Below are positions 20,722 through 28,523 of a stretch of 64,000 nucleotides of DNA, piece by piece. Within the stretch, counting starts at the first letter, position 1. Each line of letters opens with the position of its first letter. Origin of the DNA: Orbaceae bacterium ESL0727 (lineage in GTDB: Bacteria; Pseudomonadota; Gammaproteobacteria; Enterobacterales; Orbaceae); assembly GCA_029433345.1 (NCBI GenBank), contig JAQTHY010000001.1, positions 1,054,001 through 1,118,000 on the forward strand, given 5' to 3'. The notes beneath the pieces are model-generated. The model was not told where the DNA came from and ran no database searches. It saw nothing but the letters and a program-made list of their open reading frames with translations. A program made the translations under genes and the position numbers.

Positions 20722-21627
20722 ATGAAAAAAAGTATTATTTCTCTTATATCAATTGGTTTGTTTTGTCTGTCTGCGAATGCATCGGACAAAGGTGACTTAG
20801 TTGATTCTCAATATTACAGTTCACCCAATAAAGTCTATTCAGTCAATCATCAACCTAAAATAACCATTGCCAATTTTAATATCGCCGGTGGACTTAGGAA
20901 TCATCAAGTTGATCTTGATTTAGTGGCGAATGCCATTAAAAAAATGGATGCTGATATTGTTACGTTAGAAGAGGTCGATCAAGGCACGACACGTAGCCAT
21001 GGTGTTGATCAAGCTAAAATCATCGCAGAAAAAGCGGGTATGTATTATGCTTTTGGTAAAGCAACAGAGATGAAAGGGGGTAATTATGGTAACGCCATTT
21101 TGTCAAGATATCCGATAGAAATCACCAAGGTCTTTCCGATACCATCTGGAGAGTATGAACAAAGGGCATTGATGCTCAGTAAAATTAATGTCAAAGGTTT
21201 TGATTCGCCTATCTATATTTTTAATACCCATTTTGACTGGCATGAAGAAGATAGTGTGCGAATGTCGCAAGCACAATTTATCAACAGTATTGTTTTTGAT
21301 GATCTGGATTTAGATGATGAATTCCCTAATCTTGCTTCGGGTATTATGATTCTCTTAGGGGATTTTAATTCTGTCGAAAATGATAGAGTCGTAAAAGAGT
21401 TGCAAAAATATTGGAATTTAGTCCAACAAAAAGGTGTTGATACTAGAACCTGGCCGGCAGGTAATCCAGGTTTAGAGTTGGATCACATTTTTACCAGTCG
21501 TAATCAAGTTTGGGGCGTTGAAAAAGTGATTATTCCGAATGATGGTGCGGAATGGAACGGCATTAAATGGCCATTAGTAAGTGATCACATACCAGTTATT
21601 GCCAAATTAAAATTGATAGAACAGTAA
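20722..21627 (+). CDS. Secreted endonuclease/exonuclease/phosphatase family protein
   Basis: 301 residues with an N-terminal signal peptide (MKKSIISLISIGLFCLSANA, cleavage probable before SDKG), so it acts in the periplasm or outside the cell. The DNase I-like/phosphodiesterase fold is recognisable from ordered motifs: NFNIAGG, VTLEEVD (metal Glu), GNAILSRYPI, NTHFDWHEE, LLGDFNS (metal Asp and Asn), LDHIF, and the C-terminal SDHIPVIAKL (catalytic His). The substrate cannot be read from sequence: nucleic acid, sphingomyelin or a phosphoinositide-type headgroup are all possible in this superfamily. AAAGGAA before the ATG is a good ribosome binding site. It is monocistronic. Confidence 0.85.
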   Translation: MKKSIISLISIGLFCLSANASDKGDLVDSQYYSSPNKVYSVNHQPKITIANFNIAGGLRNHQVDLDLVANAIKKMDADIVTLEEVDQGTTRSHGVDQAKIIAEKAGMYYAFGKATEMKGGNYGNAILSRYPIEITKVFPIPSGEYEQRALMLSKINVKGFDSPIYIFNTHFDWHEEDSVRMSQAQFINSIVFDDLDLDDEFPNLASGIMILLGDFNSVENDRVVKELQKYWNLVQQKGVDTRTWPAGNPGLELDHIFTSRNQVWGVEKVIIPNDGAEWNGIKWPLVSDHIPVIAKLKLIEQ

Positions 21628-21709
21628 TCAGTTAAGATAATCGCACAAAAATAACATTGTGATTAAATAGAATTGGATAAAAATAAACTTATTCAATGAG
21701 TTTGCTAAA

Positions 21710-21735
21710 ACAAGGTGAGGTTTGTCTCACCTTGT
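21710..21735 (-). terminator. Terminator between the EEP gene and hslU
   Basis: Perfect 10-bp stem ACAAGGTGAG / CTCACCTTGT with a six-base loop. On the - strand it is followed by TTTTAGC, so it best serves hslVU; on the + strand the tail is weaker (ATTTGATG). It may work in both directions. Confidence 0.75.
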
Positions 21736-21778
21736 ATTTGATGAACATTGGCTTATGAAAGCGTGTTAATCAAACAAA

Positions 21779-23110
21779 TTATAAAATAAATTTGCTTAGA
21801 TCTTCGTCGGCAACCAATTTATCTAAATGCGCACTCACATAATTCGCATCAATCGTGATCACTTTACCGCTGAGTTCACTTGCTTCAAACGAAATATCTT
21901 CCATTAATCGTTCTAATACCGTGTGTAGACGACGTGCACCAATATTTTCGTTTTGTTCGTTAACTTGCCATGCAGATTCGGCAATTTTACGGATACCATC
22001 TTGGGTAAACTCAATATTGACGCCTTCTGTCGCCATTAATGCTTTGTATTGTACGGTAAGTGAAGCATTGGGTTCGGTTAAAATACGTTCGAAATCTTCA
22101 CTCGTCAACGCTTGTAATTCGACTCGGATCGGTAAACGACCTTGTAATTCAGGAATCAAATCAGATGGACTGGCGGTTTGAAACGCACCTGAAGCGATAA
22201 ATAGAATATGATCAGTCTTAACTGAACCATGTTTTGTCGATACAGTACATCCCTCAACAAGTGGCAGTAAATCACGTTGTACACCTTCGCGAGACACGTC
22301 AGGACCCGATGAATTACCGCGTTTACAAACTTTATCGATCTCATCGATAAAAACAATACCGTTTTGTTCCACTGCTTCAATAGCTTCATGTTTTAGATCA
22401 TCTGGATTAACCAGTTTAGCCGCTTCTTCTTCAGTGAGTTGTTTTAATGCTTCCTTAATTTTCATTTTACGCGGTTTTGTTTTTTGGCCGCCAATGTTTT
22501 GGAACATGGATTGCAATTGATTGGTCATCTCTTCCATACCCGGAGGAGCCATAATCTCGACACCAATATTGACGCCAGCAAGCTCGATTTCAATTTCTTT
22601 ATCATCTAAGGCACCTTCCCGTAGTTTTTTACGGAAAGCTTGACGAGCAGTCGATTCATTATTGTTTGCTTCGATTTGTCCCCAACCATCTTTGGCGGGC
22701 GGCACAAGGACATCTAAAATACGTTCTTCAGCAAGCTCGGTGGCGCGTTGACGATTTTTTTCAATAGCATTTTGACGAATCATCTTTACGGCTGAATCAG
22801 TAAGATCGCGAATAATCGAATCGACCTCTTTCCCAACATATCCCACTTCAGTAAATTTTGTGGCTTCTACTTTTATAAAAGGGGCGTGCGCTAATTTAGC
22901 TAAACGACGGGCGATTTCTGTCTTACCCACACCGGTTGGACCTATCATAAGAATATTTTTAGGTGTCACTTCGTGGCGTAATGCTTCATCAAGTTGCATA
23001 CGCCGCCAACGATTACGTAATGCAATGGCAACCGAACGTTTGGCTTTTTCTTGGCCAATAATATGTTGGTTTAGTTCACTCACAATTTCTCTAGGAGTCA
23101 TTTCAGACAT
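21779..23110 (-). CDS. hslU: ATP-dependent protease ATPase subunit HslU (ClpY)
   Basis: AAA+ unfoldase that feeds substrates to the HslV peptidase. Walker A GPTGVGKT is at residues 57-64, Walker [11 protein letters not shown] in the middle, and [13 protein letters not shown] near the C-terminus is the sensor-2 arginine region. The protein ends LSKFIL, the conserved C-terminal tail that docks into HslV. Its length of 443 residues equals the E. coli protein. It follows hslV by 33 bases, as in E. coli, so both are transcribed together. Confidence 0.97.
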   Translation of the reverse strand: MSEMTPREIVSELNQHIIGQEKAKRSVAIALRNRWRRMQLDEALRHEVTPKNILMIGPTGVGKTEIARRLAKLAHAPFIKVEATKFTEVGYVGKEVDSIIRDLTDSAVKMIRQNAIEKNRQRATELAEERILDVLVPPAKDGWGQIEANNNESTARQAFRKKLREGALDDKEIEIELAGVNIGVEIMAPPGMEEMTNQLQSMFQNIGGQKTKPRKMKIKEALKQLTEEEAAKLVNPDDLKHEAIEAVEQNGIVFIDEIDKVCKRGNSSGPDVSREGVQRDLLPLVEGCTVSTKHGSVKTDHILFIASGAFQTASPSDLIPELQGRLPIRVELQALTSEDFERILTEPNASLTVQYKALMATEGVNIEFTQDGIRKIAESAWQVNEQNENIGARRLHTVLERLMEDISFEASELSGKVITIDANYVSAHLDKLVADEDLSKFIL

Positions 23111-23143
23111 AATATTATTCTCTTAATTAAAATGATGTATTAG

Positions 23144-23671
23144 TTAGTAATTTAGCTCTTCAATAGTTTGGAAGTTATTGGTGTAAACACAAATATCGCC
23201 AGCAATCGATAATGATTTTTGTACAATATCATGAGCAGATAAATCAGTATTTTCAAGTAATGCGCGTGCAGCAGCTTGTGCATATGGGCCGCCGGAGCCA
23301 ATGGCAATTAAGTCATCTTCGGGTTGGATGACATCGCCCGTACCGGTAATGATTAAGGATGCGGTATCATCGGCAACCGCCAGTAAAGCTTCTAATTTAC
23401 GTAACATGCGATCTGTTCGCCAATCTTTGGCAAGTTCAACGGCTGCTTTGGTTAAATGGCCTTGGTGCATTTCTAGTTTACGTTCAAAAAGTTCAAATAG
23501 TGTAAATGCGTCAGCCGTGCCACCAGCAAATCCTGCAATGACTTTATTATTATATAAGCGACGAACTTTGCGAGCGTTGCCTTTCATAATAATACGTTCA
23601 CCTAAAGTGACTTGACCGTCACCACCAATAACGACTTGCCCCTTACGGCGAACACTTACGATTGTAGTCAT
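23144..23671 (-). CDS. hslV: ATP-dependent protease peptidase subunit HslV (ClpQ)
   Basis: Threonine peptidase of the HslUV (ClpYQ) complex, related to proteasome beta subunits. The N-terminus [20 protein letters not shown] leaves the catalytic Thr after Met removal; the Lys of KVRRLYN and [13 protein letters not shown] are conserved. Length 175 residues, as in E. coli (176). First gene of the hslVU operon. A heat-shock-type promoter candidate lies about 40-70 bases upstream (listed separately). Confidence 0.97.
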   Translation of the reverse strand: MTTIVSVRRKGQVVIGGDGQVTLGERIIMKGNARKVRRLYNNKVIAGFAGGTADAFTLFELFERKLEMHQGHLTKAAVELAKDWRTDRMLRKLEALLAVADDTASLIITGTGDVIQPEDDLIAIGSGGPYAQAAARALLENTDLSAHDIVQKSLSIAGDICVYTNNFQTIEELNY

Positions 23672-23711
23672 ATCTTAGTTTACTCCTAGTTATTTATATA
23701 AGTTATCTATA

Positions 23712-23742
23712 TAAAATGGATATACTTATTTCCCATTCAAAG
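23712..23742 (-). promoter_or_regulatory. Candidate sigma-32 (heat-shock) promoter for hslVU
   Basis: On the - strand CTTTGAA (23742-23736) is followed after 14 bases by ATCCATTT (23721-23714). The sigma-32 consensus is CTTGAA, then 13-15 bases, then CCCCATnT. The match is imperfect in both elements, but spacing and position (transcript start about 35-40 bases before the hslV ATG) fit a known heat-shock operon. Confidence 0.35.
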
Positions 23743-23771
23743 GCGGTCGTTTCGTGCTGTCGACTGTCGCC
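23742..23771. repeat. GC-rich hairpin upstream of hslV
   Basis: GGCGGTCG (23742-23749) pairs with CGAC (23761-23764) and CGCC (23768-23771) across a three-base bulge and an 11-base loop. An outer pair TTCCCA (23730-23735) / TGGGAA (23786-23791) flanks it. The local base composition is markedly more GC-rich than the surrounding gap. It has no T-run on either strand, so a terminator is unlikely. Confidence 0.45.
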
Positions 23772-24146
23772 TAGGGATGCAGAAGTGGGAAGGATTTTAA
23801 TAGCGCAGTGCCCTATGCACCATGATTTTTTGAATCCAATAACATAAATTTAAGTGAGTAACATTATGTTATTAATTATGTTATTAAATGAAGGTTCTTG
23901 AATTCATATTCTTTTTATTCACATTTAATGGTAAAGCATATCAATGTAATTTAAATCTGATAGAGCATATATTGGGATGAATACCTATTTTTCAATCTGT
24001 TTTTATCAAACCTAATAAAATGAAAATATTGTGATATACCTTTATTACCTTTGTTTATTCATCAGGTGAAGCAAATTTCTATAACAGATTATCAATAACG
24101 CATTTTCCTTTAATATATTTGAAGTTATCAAGAAGAACTGATTGAA

Positions 24147-24224
24147 ATGGGTAGCAGTTCTGAAACTTATTTGTATAGTGGTAGATTATTCCTAGTATTT
24201 TTAAAGATGAGTATTACTTCTTAA
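24147..24224 (+). pseudogene. Short ORF, possible remnant related to the ORF at 62408-62545
   Basis: A 25-codon ORF beginning MGSSSETYLYSG. The nine-residue start and the preceding in-frame LIE are nearly the same as those of the small - strand ORF at 62408-62545 (LIE, then MGSSSESYLHY), and the DNA is similar too, including GATTGAAATGGGTAG. The similarity stops after about 12 residues. I do not recognise the family. No good ribosome binding site is seen, so a gene fragment is more likely than a working gene. Confidence 0.35.
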
Positions 24225-24238
24225 AATCCAAGTACACT

Positions 24239-24269
24239 AAGGTGCCATAGGGATAGACCCTATGACCTT
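24239..24269. repeat. Hairpin downstream of tolA
   Basis: CATAGGG (24246-24252) pairs with CCCTATG (24258-24264) around a five-base loop, extended by AAGGT (24239-24243) with ACCTT (24265-24269) past a two-base bulge. No T-run follows on either strand, so it is noted as a stem-loop that may protect the tolA transcript end. Confidence 0.5.
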
Positions 24270-24348
24270 TAATTTGATAAGCGATTGGCATATTAATCTA
24301 ATATCGAGATAAATGATAAGCGGTATGAATAGTGATTTTATGACAAAT

Positions 24349-24379
24349 TTTCAGAACAACCATACGTTTATGTATAATA
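24349..24379 (+). repeat. Interspersed motif, copy 2 (tolA-hslV gap)
   Basis: TTTCAGAACAACCATACG followed by TTTATGTATAATA. Shares TTTCAGA, the TACGTTTRTGTATAAT core and spacing with the copy at 44060-44098. Here no + strand gene follows it; the tolA 3' end lies 18 bases away on the other strand. Confidence 0.4.
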
Positions 24380-24396
24380 TTTTGAGATTTAATCAA

Positions 24397-25524
24397 TTAT
24401 CTTGGTTGGAAATCAAGCGTCATTGTTTTCACTTCTTGGTAAAGTGTACTTGATGGTTTAGGTATAATGGCTAATTTTGTGGCAGAAATTGCTTCACGAC
24501 ATAACGCATCATCACCACCTTGGGAATCAACATTCAGAAGTAAACCATCTGGCGCAATCTGAATGCGGAGTACACAAGTACGTCCACTGTAGAGTTTATT
24601 AGGATTGATAAATTTGTTGCTGATTGCGTTAAGCACAAGCGATTTATATTTGTCCAATTCACCATCAGATACCCCTTTTCGTGTTGGGGGCGCACCAGTC
24701 GTACCTGTTGCACCGGCAGGAGAAGCGCTTGGTGCATTACTTTGGGACGTGTTGGGTGCATTGCTTGAGGTCAATCCACCTAACAGATCATCGACTGCTT
24801 TTTCATTTTTGGCATTTTGTGCCGCTTTTTGTTTAGCTGCCTTATCAGCAGCGGCTTTGGCTGCTGCGGCCTCTTTAGCGGCTTTGTCGGCGGCTTCTTT
24901 GGCCGCTTTATCGGCTGCTGCTTTGGCGGCTTTATCGGCGGCTTCTTTAGCTGCTTTATCGGCTGCTTCTTTAGCGGCCTTATCGGCGGCAGCTTTATCG
25001 GCGGCTTCTTTGGCCGCTTTATCCGCTGCTGCTTTCGCTTCTTGTTCTGCTTTTTGTTTAGCAAGTACTGCCTGTTTAGCTTGCTCTTCTGCTTGTTTAG
25101 CTTGTTCAGCAGCCTGTTTTGCCTGTTCTTCTGCCTGCTGTTTTGCTGCTAATGCGGCATCCGTTTCTTGTTTTTGTTGCTCCAGTGCTTTTAAACGTTC
25201 TTTTTCAAGCGCTTTTAAGCGTTGCTGCTCTTCCAACTGCTTTTCTTGGAGCTCTTTTGCTTGCTGTTGGATCTGTTGTTGGCGCTGTTGCTCAGCCTGT
25301 TGCTGATTCATTTGATGCTGGAGTTGTCGTTGATATTGTTGTGTCATCACAGACGGATCCACCATAATGGCATCAATTGATTGCCCAGTAACACTACCTG
25401 AATTGGTATCAGTATATTGCCATGCTTTATAACCCAACAGAGCAATAAGCCCTATATGTAATACAATAGAAGCTATAATTGGCAGACTGAGTTTAGATCT
25501 TTGTTTATGGAACATTGCTGACAT
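24397..25524 (-). CDS. tolA: Tol-Pal system protein TolA
   Basis: Inner-membrane protein whose long periplasmic helix reaches the outer membrane and couples TolQR energy to Pal/TolB during division. Residues about 14-36 form the membrane anchor (IIASIVLHIGLIALLGYKAW). Residues about 75-245 are a Gln/Glu/Lys then Ala/Lys-rich helical domain with many AADKAAKEAADKAA repeats, reflected in repetitive DNA at about 24840-25060. Residues 280-375 are the globular C-terminal domain; RTCVLRIQIAPDG and CREAISATKLA carry the conserved cysteines. Length 375 versus 421 in E. coli, shorter in the helical part. Last gene of the unit here: tolB and pal do not follow. Confidence 0.95.
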   Translation of the reverse strand: MSAMFHKQRSKLSLPIIASIVLHIGLIALLGYKAWQYTDTNSGSVTGQSIDAIMVDPSVMTQQYQRQLQHQMNQQQAEQQRQQQIQQQAKELQEKQLEEQQRLKALEKERLKALEQQKQETDAALAAKQQAEEQAKQAAEQAKQAEEQAKQAVLAKQKAEQEAKAAADKAAKEAADKAAADKAAKEAADKAAKEAADKAAKAAADKAAKEAADKAAKEAAAAKAAADKAAKQKAAQNAKNEKAVDDLLGGLTSSNAPNTSQSNAPSASPAGATGTTGAPPTRKGVSDGELDKYKSLVLNAISNKFINPNKLYSGRTCVLRIQIAPDGLLLNVDSQGGDDALCREAISATKLAIIPKPSSTLYQEVKTMTLDFQPR

Positions 25525-25551
25525 TTTTAATTTATTATTTAAATAGATTAG

Positions 25552-25971
25552 TTAAATGGGCTGCGTCATTAAACCAACAGATTTAACACCTGCTGATTGC
25601 AGAAGATTTAATGCTTTAATTATTTCTTCATAGGGTACATTTTTAGCTCCCCCCACTAAAAAAACAGCTTTCTCATTGAGTGACATCTGTCTTTTTACTT
25701 CCGCAACGATCTGTTCTTGCGGTAGATTTTCTTGGCGATTTTGATCAATGATTAAAGCATAAACACCAATACCCGAAACTTCAATAATAACCGGTTTGCT
25801 ATCTGTTTGTGCAACTGTTTTTGATTCAGAAGCTTCAGGCAAATCAACTTCAACACTTTGACTGATAATAGGGGCTGTCGCCATAAAAATTAATACGAGT
25901 ACTAATAATACGTCTAATAAGGGTACAATATTAATTTCCGATTTGGTCGAATAACGAGAACGCTGACTCAT
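25552..25971 (-). CDS. tolR: Tol-Pal system protein TolR
   Basis: ExbD/TolR-family inner-membrane protein that works with TolQ as a proton-driven motor for TolA. One membrane segment (about residues 15-38, IVPLLDVLLVLVLIFMATAP) contains the proton-path aspartate in PLLDVLLV. The periplasmic domain ends with the usual GVKSVGLMTQP. Length 139 residues (142 in E. coli). It lies between tolQ (14-base gap) and tolA (27-base gap). Confidence 0.96.
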   Translation of the reverse strand: MSQRSRYSTKSEINIVPLLDVLLVLVLIFMATAPIISQSVEVDLPEASESKTVAQTDSKPVIIEVSGIGVYALIIDQNRQENLPQEQIVAEVKRQMSLNEKAVFLVGGAKNVPYEEIIKALNLLQSAGVKSVGLMTQPI

Positions 25972-25985
25972 AACAATTTCCTAAA

Positions 25986-26666
25986 TTACTTCCTAATAGC
26001 CACTGCTTGTCGTTGTAAAATAGCAGAAAATTCATCTATAAAGTTTAGATAAGCTTGTTCGATTCGGCTTACACTTAAGGTTAAGCGATTGAATGCGAGA
26101 ACAGCAGGAATAGCGGCGAATAACCCGATAGCTGTTGCAATTAATGCTTCAGCAATACCTGGCGCAACCATTTGTAATGTGGCTTGTTTTACTGCGCCAA
26201 GAGAAATAAATGCGTGCATAATCCCCCAAACTGTACCAAATAAGCCGATATAAGGGCTAATTGTACCGACGGTGCCTAAAAATGGGATATGTAATTCTAA
26301 ATTATCCAATTCACGGTTCATGGCTAAGCGCATTGATCTGGCTGCACCATCCAGTGCTGCATTTGGCATGTTAGGATTAATTTGGTAAAGACGCGAAAAT
26401 TCTTTAAATCCAGAATAAAAAATATGTTCTGTGCCTGTGATATCTTCTTTATTTATTTTGGCCCTCTCAAAGAGTCCATTTAAATCGTCGGCAGCCCAAA
26501 ATCTATCATCAAATACTTCGACCTGTTTTTTCGCTTTACTGAGAATTTTGCTACGCTGAAATATAATTGCCCAAGACATGACAGAAAAAGAAAGCAATAA
26601 TAACATAACGCATTTAACTAATAGACCCGCTTGTAAAAACAGATCAACAATATTCAGATTTTCCAC
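25986..26666 (-). CDS. tolQ: Tol-Pal system protein TolQ
   Basis: ExbB/TolQ/MotA-type proton channel subunit with three membrane segments: about residues 12-38, 132-158 and 168-195. The motifs [20 protein letters not shown] and [21 protein letters not shown] are diagnostic. The start is GTG at 26666, directly abutting the ybgC stop; GGAG within the ybgC end serves as ribosome binding site. Length 226 residues, near E. coli (230). Second gene of ybgC-tolQ-tolR-tolA. Confidence 0.96.
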   Translation of the reverse strand: MENLNIVDLFLQAGLLVKCVMLLLLSFSVMSWAIIFQRSKILSKAKKQVEVFDDRFWAADDLNGLFERAKINKEDITGTEHIFYSGFKEFSRLYQINPNMPNAALDGAARSMRLAMNRELDNLELHIPFLGTVGTISPYIGLFGTVWGIMHAFISLGAVKQATLQMVAPGIAEALIATAIGLFAAIPAVLAFNRLTLSVSRIEQAYLNFIDEFSAILQRQAVAIRK

Positions 26667-27062
26667 TTATATAAACTCCGATACTAATAACTTTGGAAGC
26701 CCACAAGGCTTCATTTTAGTCATGTTAACACAAGCAATCATAACATTTGCACTGTTAATTAATTGCTGATTCTGATTAAAAATAGTTTGTTGAAAAATAA
26801 TAGAAGCTTTTCGGATCTCTTTAACCTTGCAATGAATATTTAACTGATCATCTAGCTGAGCTGGAAAATGGTAGCTAATATCCATCTTTTTAACCACAAA
26901 AGCAATACCTTCTTGCAATAACTTTTGTTGGCTAATGTTAAATTGCCTCAACATCTCGGTGCGGGCACGTTCATAAAAGTGTAGGTAACGTGCATGATAG
27001 ACTACACCCCCAGCATCAGTATCTTCATAATAAACTCTTGTATACCAATCAAACTCTTTCAC
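26667..27062 (-). CDS. ybgC: Tol-Pal-associated acyl-CoA thioesterase YbgC
   Basis: Hotdog-fold thioesterase encoded with the Tol system. The active-site region RVYYEDTDAGGVVYHARYLHFYERARTEML is nearly identical in spacing to E. coli YbgC, with the catalytic Asp in EDTDAGG. The frame is open to an ATG at 27170, but I chose the GTG at 27062 (MKEFDWYTRVYY): GGTAAG lies just upstream and the resulting 131-residue protein matches the family (134). It begins the tol unit; a terminator at 27205-27233 separates it from the cyd genes. Confidence 0.9.
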   Translation of the reverse strand: MKEFDWYTRVYYEDTDAGGVVYHARYLHFYERARTEMLRQFNISQQKLLQEGIAFVVKKMDISYHFPAQLDDQLNIHCKVKEIRKASIIFQQTIFNQNQQLINSANVMIACVNMTKMKPCGLPKLLVSEFI

Positions 27063-27204
27063 GTGATCACTTACCGTTATAAATTGCTGTATTGCATAAT
27101 TTGTGGGGCATATTATATATGAATCCAAAATTCGCTGCATTATGATATATAACTTAATAAATGAAAACAATTATCATTTATTACTGTTTTATGATTAAAA
27201 CAAA

Positions 27205-27233
27205 TAAAAAAGGTGACAATTATGCCACCTTTT
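27205..27233 (-). terminator. Rho-independent terminator after cydX
   Basis: On the - strand AAAAGGTG pairs with CACCTTTT around a ten-base loop and runs on into further T residues (TTATTTG). It ends the cydABX transcript before ybgC. Confidence 0.8.
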
Positions 27234-27258
27234 GAGAATCTTTATAAAATTCTTATTG

Positions 27259-27357
27259 TTATTCGTTTTCGCTATTTGTTCGATCAAACCAAAGTCCGAT
27301 AACTACTGAAAGCATACAAACAGCAACAAGGCCGATAAACCATAATACATAATACAT
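27259..27357 (-). CDS. cydX: Cytochrome bd oxidase small subunit CydX
   Basis: A 32-residue single-span membrane peptide starting MYYVLWFIGLVAVCMLSVV and ending GLWFDRTNSENE. CydX of E. coli starts MWYFAWILG and has the same size, hydrophobic helix and charged tail; the peptide stabilises the haem site of cytochrome bd-I. It begins 11 bases after the cydB stop, with AGGAGATTATAC before the ATG as ribosome binding site. It is easy to miss because of its length. No ybgE follows. Confidence 0.92.
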   Translation of the reverse strand: MYYVLWFIGLVAVCMLSVVIGLWFDRTNSENE

Positions 27358-27368
27358 GTATAATCTCC

Positions 27369-28505
27369 TTAATAAAGTGAATGTTTGTTGTTTTCAATAT
27401 AATTTTTATCGATACGCCCATACATCTTGATGTATGACCAAATGGTGTAGAGAAGCACAATCGGTAAAAAGATAACGACGACCATAAACATCACATTCAA
27501 TGTTAATTGGCTAGATGACGCATCCCATATGGTTAAGCTGGCTTCTGGCATAATGCTTGACGGCATAATGAACGGAAATGTTGCAATACCAAAGGTAAAG
27601 AGTACGCACGCAATGGTGAGTGCTGATAAGATAAAGGCTAAGCCATTTTTATTCAAACCAGAACAAATAACGTTCAAAATAGGTAATACAACACCCAGAG
27701 CAGGCACAACCCATAAAATAGGGTAGTTATGATAGTTGGTAAACCATGAAACATCGGTGCTAACCGTTTTAGCTAATGGTGTTGATGCGGCATTGTGGTC
27801 AATCACACTGGTGATTTCATAACCGTGAATGCCAAATAACACCCAAACACCGGCTAAGACAAAAGCCACCATCATAATTAAGCTTGCGATTTGGGTTGCT
27901 CTTTTGGCTCTAAGGTAGAGTTCACCTGATGTTTTCATCTGTAACCATGCACCACCATGTGCAACAAATAACATTAAACTGACGACGCCTGTTAAGAGTG
28001 CAAATGGATTGAGTAAGCCAAAGAAGTTACCTTCGTAATAGACACGCAAAAAGCTATCGAATCTAAAAGGGACACCTTCTAATAAATTACCGAATGCGAC
28101 ACCAAAAACCAAAGCAGGCACAAAGCTACCGACAAAAATACCGCAATCCCATAGAGTACGCCATTTTGAAGTTTCAAGTTTGCTGCGGTAATCAAAGCCA
28201 ATAGGTCTAAAAAATAGTGCACATAGAACCAAAATCATCGCAATATAAAAGCCCGAAAACGATGCAGCATAAACATCAGGCCAAGCAGCAAAAATACCTG
28301 CACCAGCAGTTATTAACCAAACCTGATTGCCATCCCAATGTGGGGCAATAGAGTTAATCATGATTCGGCGTTCATTATCGGTTTTACCAATAAAAGGTAA
28401 TAAAATACCTACTCCCATATCAAAGCCATCTGTGATAACAAAACCGATTAGTACGACACTAATCAGTACCCACCAGATAACACGTACAATTTCGTAATCA
28501 ATCAT
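27369..28505 (-). CDS. cydB: Cytochrome bd ubiquinol oxidase subunit II CydB
   Basis: Inner-membrane subunit of the high-affinity quinol oxidase. The N-terminus carries VLIGFVITDGFDMGVG and the conserved IAPHWDGNQVWLITAGAG loop. The 378-residue length matches E. coli (379). Eight or nine hydrophobic segments are visible. It is 18 bases downstream of cydA and followed by cydX, so the three form one operon. Confidence 0.97.
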   Translation of the reverse strand: MIDYEIVRVIWWVLISVVLIGFVITDGFDMGVGILLPFIGKTDNERRIMINSIAPHWDGNQVWLITAGAGIFAAWPDVYAASFSGFYIAMILVLCALFFRPIGFDYRSKLETSKWRTLWDCGIFVGSFVPALVFGVAFGNLLEGVPFRFDSFLRVYYEGNFFGLLNPFALLTGVVSLMLFVAHGGAWLQMKTSGELYLRAKRATQIASLIMMVAFVLAGVWVLFGIHGYEITSVIDHNAASTPLAKTVSTDVSWFTNYHNYPILWVVPALGVVLPILNVICSGLNKNGLAFILSALTIACVLFTFGIATFPFIMPSSIMPEASLTIWDASSSQLTLNVMFMVVVIFLPIVLLYTIWSYIKMYGRIDKNYIENNKHSLY

Positions 28506-28523
28506 TGTGTATGCTCCTATGTC

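Larger units (their letters stand above)
23792..24396. other. Gene-poor region between hslV and tolA, where tolB and pal would lie in E. coli
   Basis: The tol operon ends at tolA and this stretch follows; no tolB or pal reading frame, intact or decayed, is recognisable. Contents I can see: an inverted repeat AATAACATAA (23838-23847) / TTATGTTATT (23864-23873) with a further direct copy at 23876-23885, a short ORF at 24147-24224, a hairpin at 24239-24269 and a copy of the interspersed motif at 24349-24379. Confidence 0.6.

Noticed and set aside
24840-25060. Regularly repeated DNA that could look like a CRISPR array
   Set aside because: The repeats are in frame within tolA and encode AADKAAKEAADKAA-type helix repeats; there are no unique spacers.
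24605-25306. 233-codon open frame antisense to tolA, Ala/Ser/Cys-rich
   Set aside because: It mirrors the Ala/Lys repeat region of tolA; low complexity explains the long open frame.
27063-27170. Longer YbgC starting at ATG 27170
   Set aside because: The added residues have no counterpart in the family, and a GTG at 27062 with a usable ribosome binding site gives the normal length.
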